The notes under the pieces: model-generated | Told to the model about the DNA's origin: nothing | What the model saw: the letters and a program-made list of their open reading frames with translations, nothing else | Databases searched by the model: none | Source: Winogradskyella marincola | GTDB lineage: Bacteria; Bacteroidota; Bacteroidia; Flavobacteriales; Flavobacteriaceae | DNA: 64,000 nt | Assembly: GCF_029624125.1 (NCBI RefSeq) | Contig: NZ_JARSBN010000001.1 | Coordinates: 575,901-639,900, forward strand | Reading direction: 5' to 3' | Translations under genes and position numbers: made by a program | Part shown: piece by piece, positions 62,996 to 64,000 of the stretch | Numbering within the stretch: position 1 is the stretch's first letter | How the letters are laid out: every line of letters begins with the position of its first letter

Positions 62996-64000
62996 ATGCC
63001 AACCGCTATTTCTGGCTTCTCTAAACTATCTAAATCTGAAAAGATTGAATGGCTTTTAGACACTTATTTTTCTAATAAAGAAAATGCTCGAAACCTGGTA
63101 CAACAGTATTGGAATTCTGACGCAAAACTTCAAAAGCTACACGATGAGTTTATAGAAAACACTATTACTAATTATTATTTACCTCTTGGTGTTGCTCCAA
63201 ATTTCTCAATCAACAACAAACTTTACACCATACCAATGGCAATTGAAGAAAGTTCTGTGGTTGCAGCAGCAAGTAAGGCTGCAAAATTTTGGCTAAATAG
63301 AGGTGGATTTAAAGCTGATGTGATTTCAACAGAAAAAATTGGTCAAGTTCATTTTTCATATTCTGGTAATTTTGAAACATTACAATCATTTTTTGAAAGT
63401 GTAAAACCAAAACTAATTGAAGACACCAAAGCCATAACTAAAAATATGGAACGTCGAGGCGGAGGTATTTTAGATATTGAACTTAAAAATAAAACCGAAG
63501 ATTTAGAGCACTACTACCAACTGCATGCTACCTTTGAAACACTAGATGCAATGGGTGCCAACTTTATAAACTCTTGTTTAGAACAGTTTGCTAAAACCTT
63601 TAAAGCCGAAGCGCAAACACAATTAGAAGAAGATGTAAACATTGTAATGAGCATACTCTCTAACTACGTACCAAATTGTCTGGTTAGAGCTGAAGTGTCT
63701 TGCCCTATCGCTGATTTAAAAAGCAAAGACATAACAAACCCAACTCTGTTTGCCGAAAAATTTAAACAAGCTGTTAACATCGCTGAAGTTGAACCATACA
63801 GAGCTGTAACACACAACAAAGGTATAATGAACGGTATCGACGCTGTGGTTTTAGCCACAGGCAACGACTTTAGAGCTGTTGAAGCTGGTGTACACGCCTA
63901 TGCAGCAAAAGATGGTAAGTACTCAAGCTTAACGCACTGTTCTATTGAAAACGATACTTTTAAATTTTGGATTGAAATTCCACTTGCATTGGGAACAGTT
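62996..64000 (+). CDS. mvaA: Hydroxymethylglutaryl-CoA reductase, class II type, C-terminus beyond window
   Basis: The frame from the ATG at 62996 runs open for 335 codons to the window end. ENTITNYYLPLGVAPNF (54-70), IPMAIEESSVVAAAS (79-93), DAMGANFINSC (184-194, with the catalytic Asp) and a late GIDAVVLATGNDFRAVEAG are the signatures of the degradative/class II-like HMG-CoA reductases. It reduces HMG-CoA to mevalonate in isoprenoid synthesis, as used by flavobacteria in place of the MEP pathway. The C-terminal catalytic His is outside the window. It is divergent from the peptidase gene. Confidence 0.93.
   Translation, partial: MPTAISGFSKLSKSEKIEWLLDTYFSNKENARNLVQQYWNSDAKLQKLHDEFIENTITNYYLPLGVAPNFSINNKLYTIPMAIEESSVVAAASKAAKFWLNRGGFKADVISTEKIGQVHFSYSGNFETLQSFFESVKPKLIEDTKAITKNMERRGGGILDIELKNKTEDLEHYYQLHATFETLDAMGANFINSCLEQFAKTFKAEAQTQLEEDVNIVMSILSNYVPNCLVRAEVSCPIADLKSKDITNPTLFAEKFKQAVNIAEVEPYRAVTHNKGIMNGIDAVVLATGNDFRAVEAGVHAYAAKDGKYSSLTHCSIENDTFKFWIEIPLALGTV

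Noticed and set aside
1..64000. CRISPR array, insertion sequence, prophage or integrase
   Set aside because: No regularly spaced repeat-spacer series, no transposase or recombinase motifs and no phage genes were seen. The short repeats at 321-394, 13151-13594 and 28781-28939 do not have array structure.

Overview
The window is chromosomal DNA of a Bacteroidota bacterium, most likely a marine member of the Flavobacteriaceae. The evidence is low GC, flavobacterial promoters (TTG about 18 bases before TAnnTTTG), two large secreted proteins with type IX secretion (T9SS) sorting tails, a flavobacterial-type division/cell-wall (dcw) cluster, paired POT peptide transporters and a mevalonate-pathway HMG-CoA reductase. 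This placement is inferred from gene content; no rRNA is present.

Region 1 (1-12904, minus strand) is a surface-polysaccharide locus running off the left edge. It holds the start of a UDP-GlcNAc 2-epimerase gene, a WecG/TagA-type transferase, three GT4 glycosyltransferases, a Wzy/O-antigen-ligase-like membrane protein, a flippase, three left-handed beta-helix acyltransferases, a CE4 deacetylase, a FemAB-like and a GNAT acyltransferase, and an unassigned alpha-helical enzyme-like protein. Most neighbours abut or overlap, so it is probably one operon for a heavily decorated capsule or O-antigen. Region 2 (12905-14592) is gene-poor. It carries an HU-like gene and a 68-base relic of that gene's 3' end.

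Region 3 (14593-26791, plus strand) holds two tandem T9SS-exported multidomain proteins with related C-terminal halves. A compact three-gene cassette follows: a 54-residue exported peptide precursor, an HPr-kinase-like ATPase and an NTP_transf_5-type nucleotidyltransferase. This looks like a peptide-modification system without cyclase or protease genes and is the best candidate for something undescribed. A small beta-barrel protein follows.

Region 4 (26872-29495, minus) has UDP-glucuronate decarboxylase, an M90 metallopeptidase, a striking 59-base hairpin next to tRNA-Arg(UCG), and a YqeY protein. Region 5 (29643-45552, minus) is the full dcw cluster from mraZ to ftsZ. It has a four-helix-bundle (23S-IVP-type) gene inserted between mraY and murD and a clear three-box MraZ-like operator upstream of mraZ.

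Region 6 (45838-64000) has an alpha/beta hydrolase, engB, an ABC permease, a Prc-type protease, and a surE-membrane protein-lpxB-NlpC/P60-comEC run. A thioredoxin-like protein and a peptide-use operon (DPP-IV-like peptidase plus two POT transporters with large hydrophilic inserts) come next. The window ends inside an HMG-CoA reductase gene.
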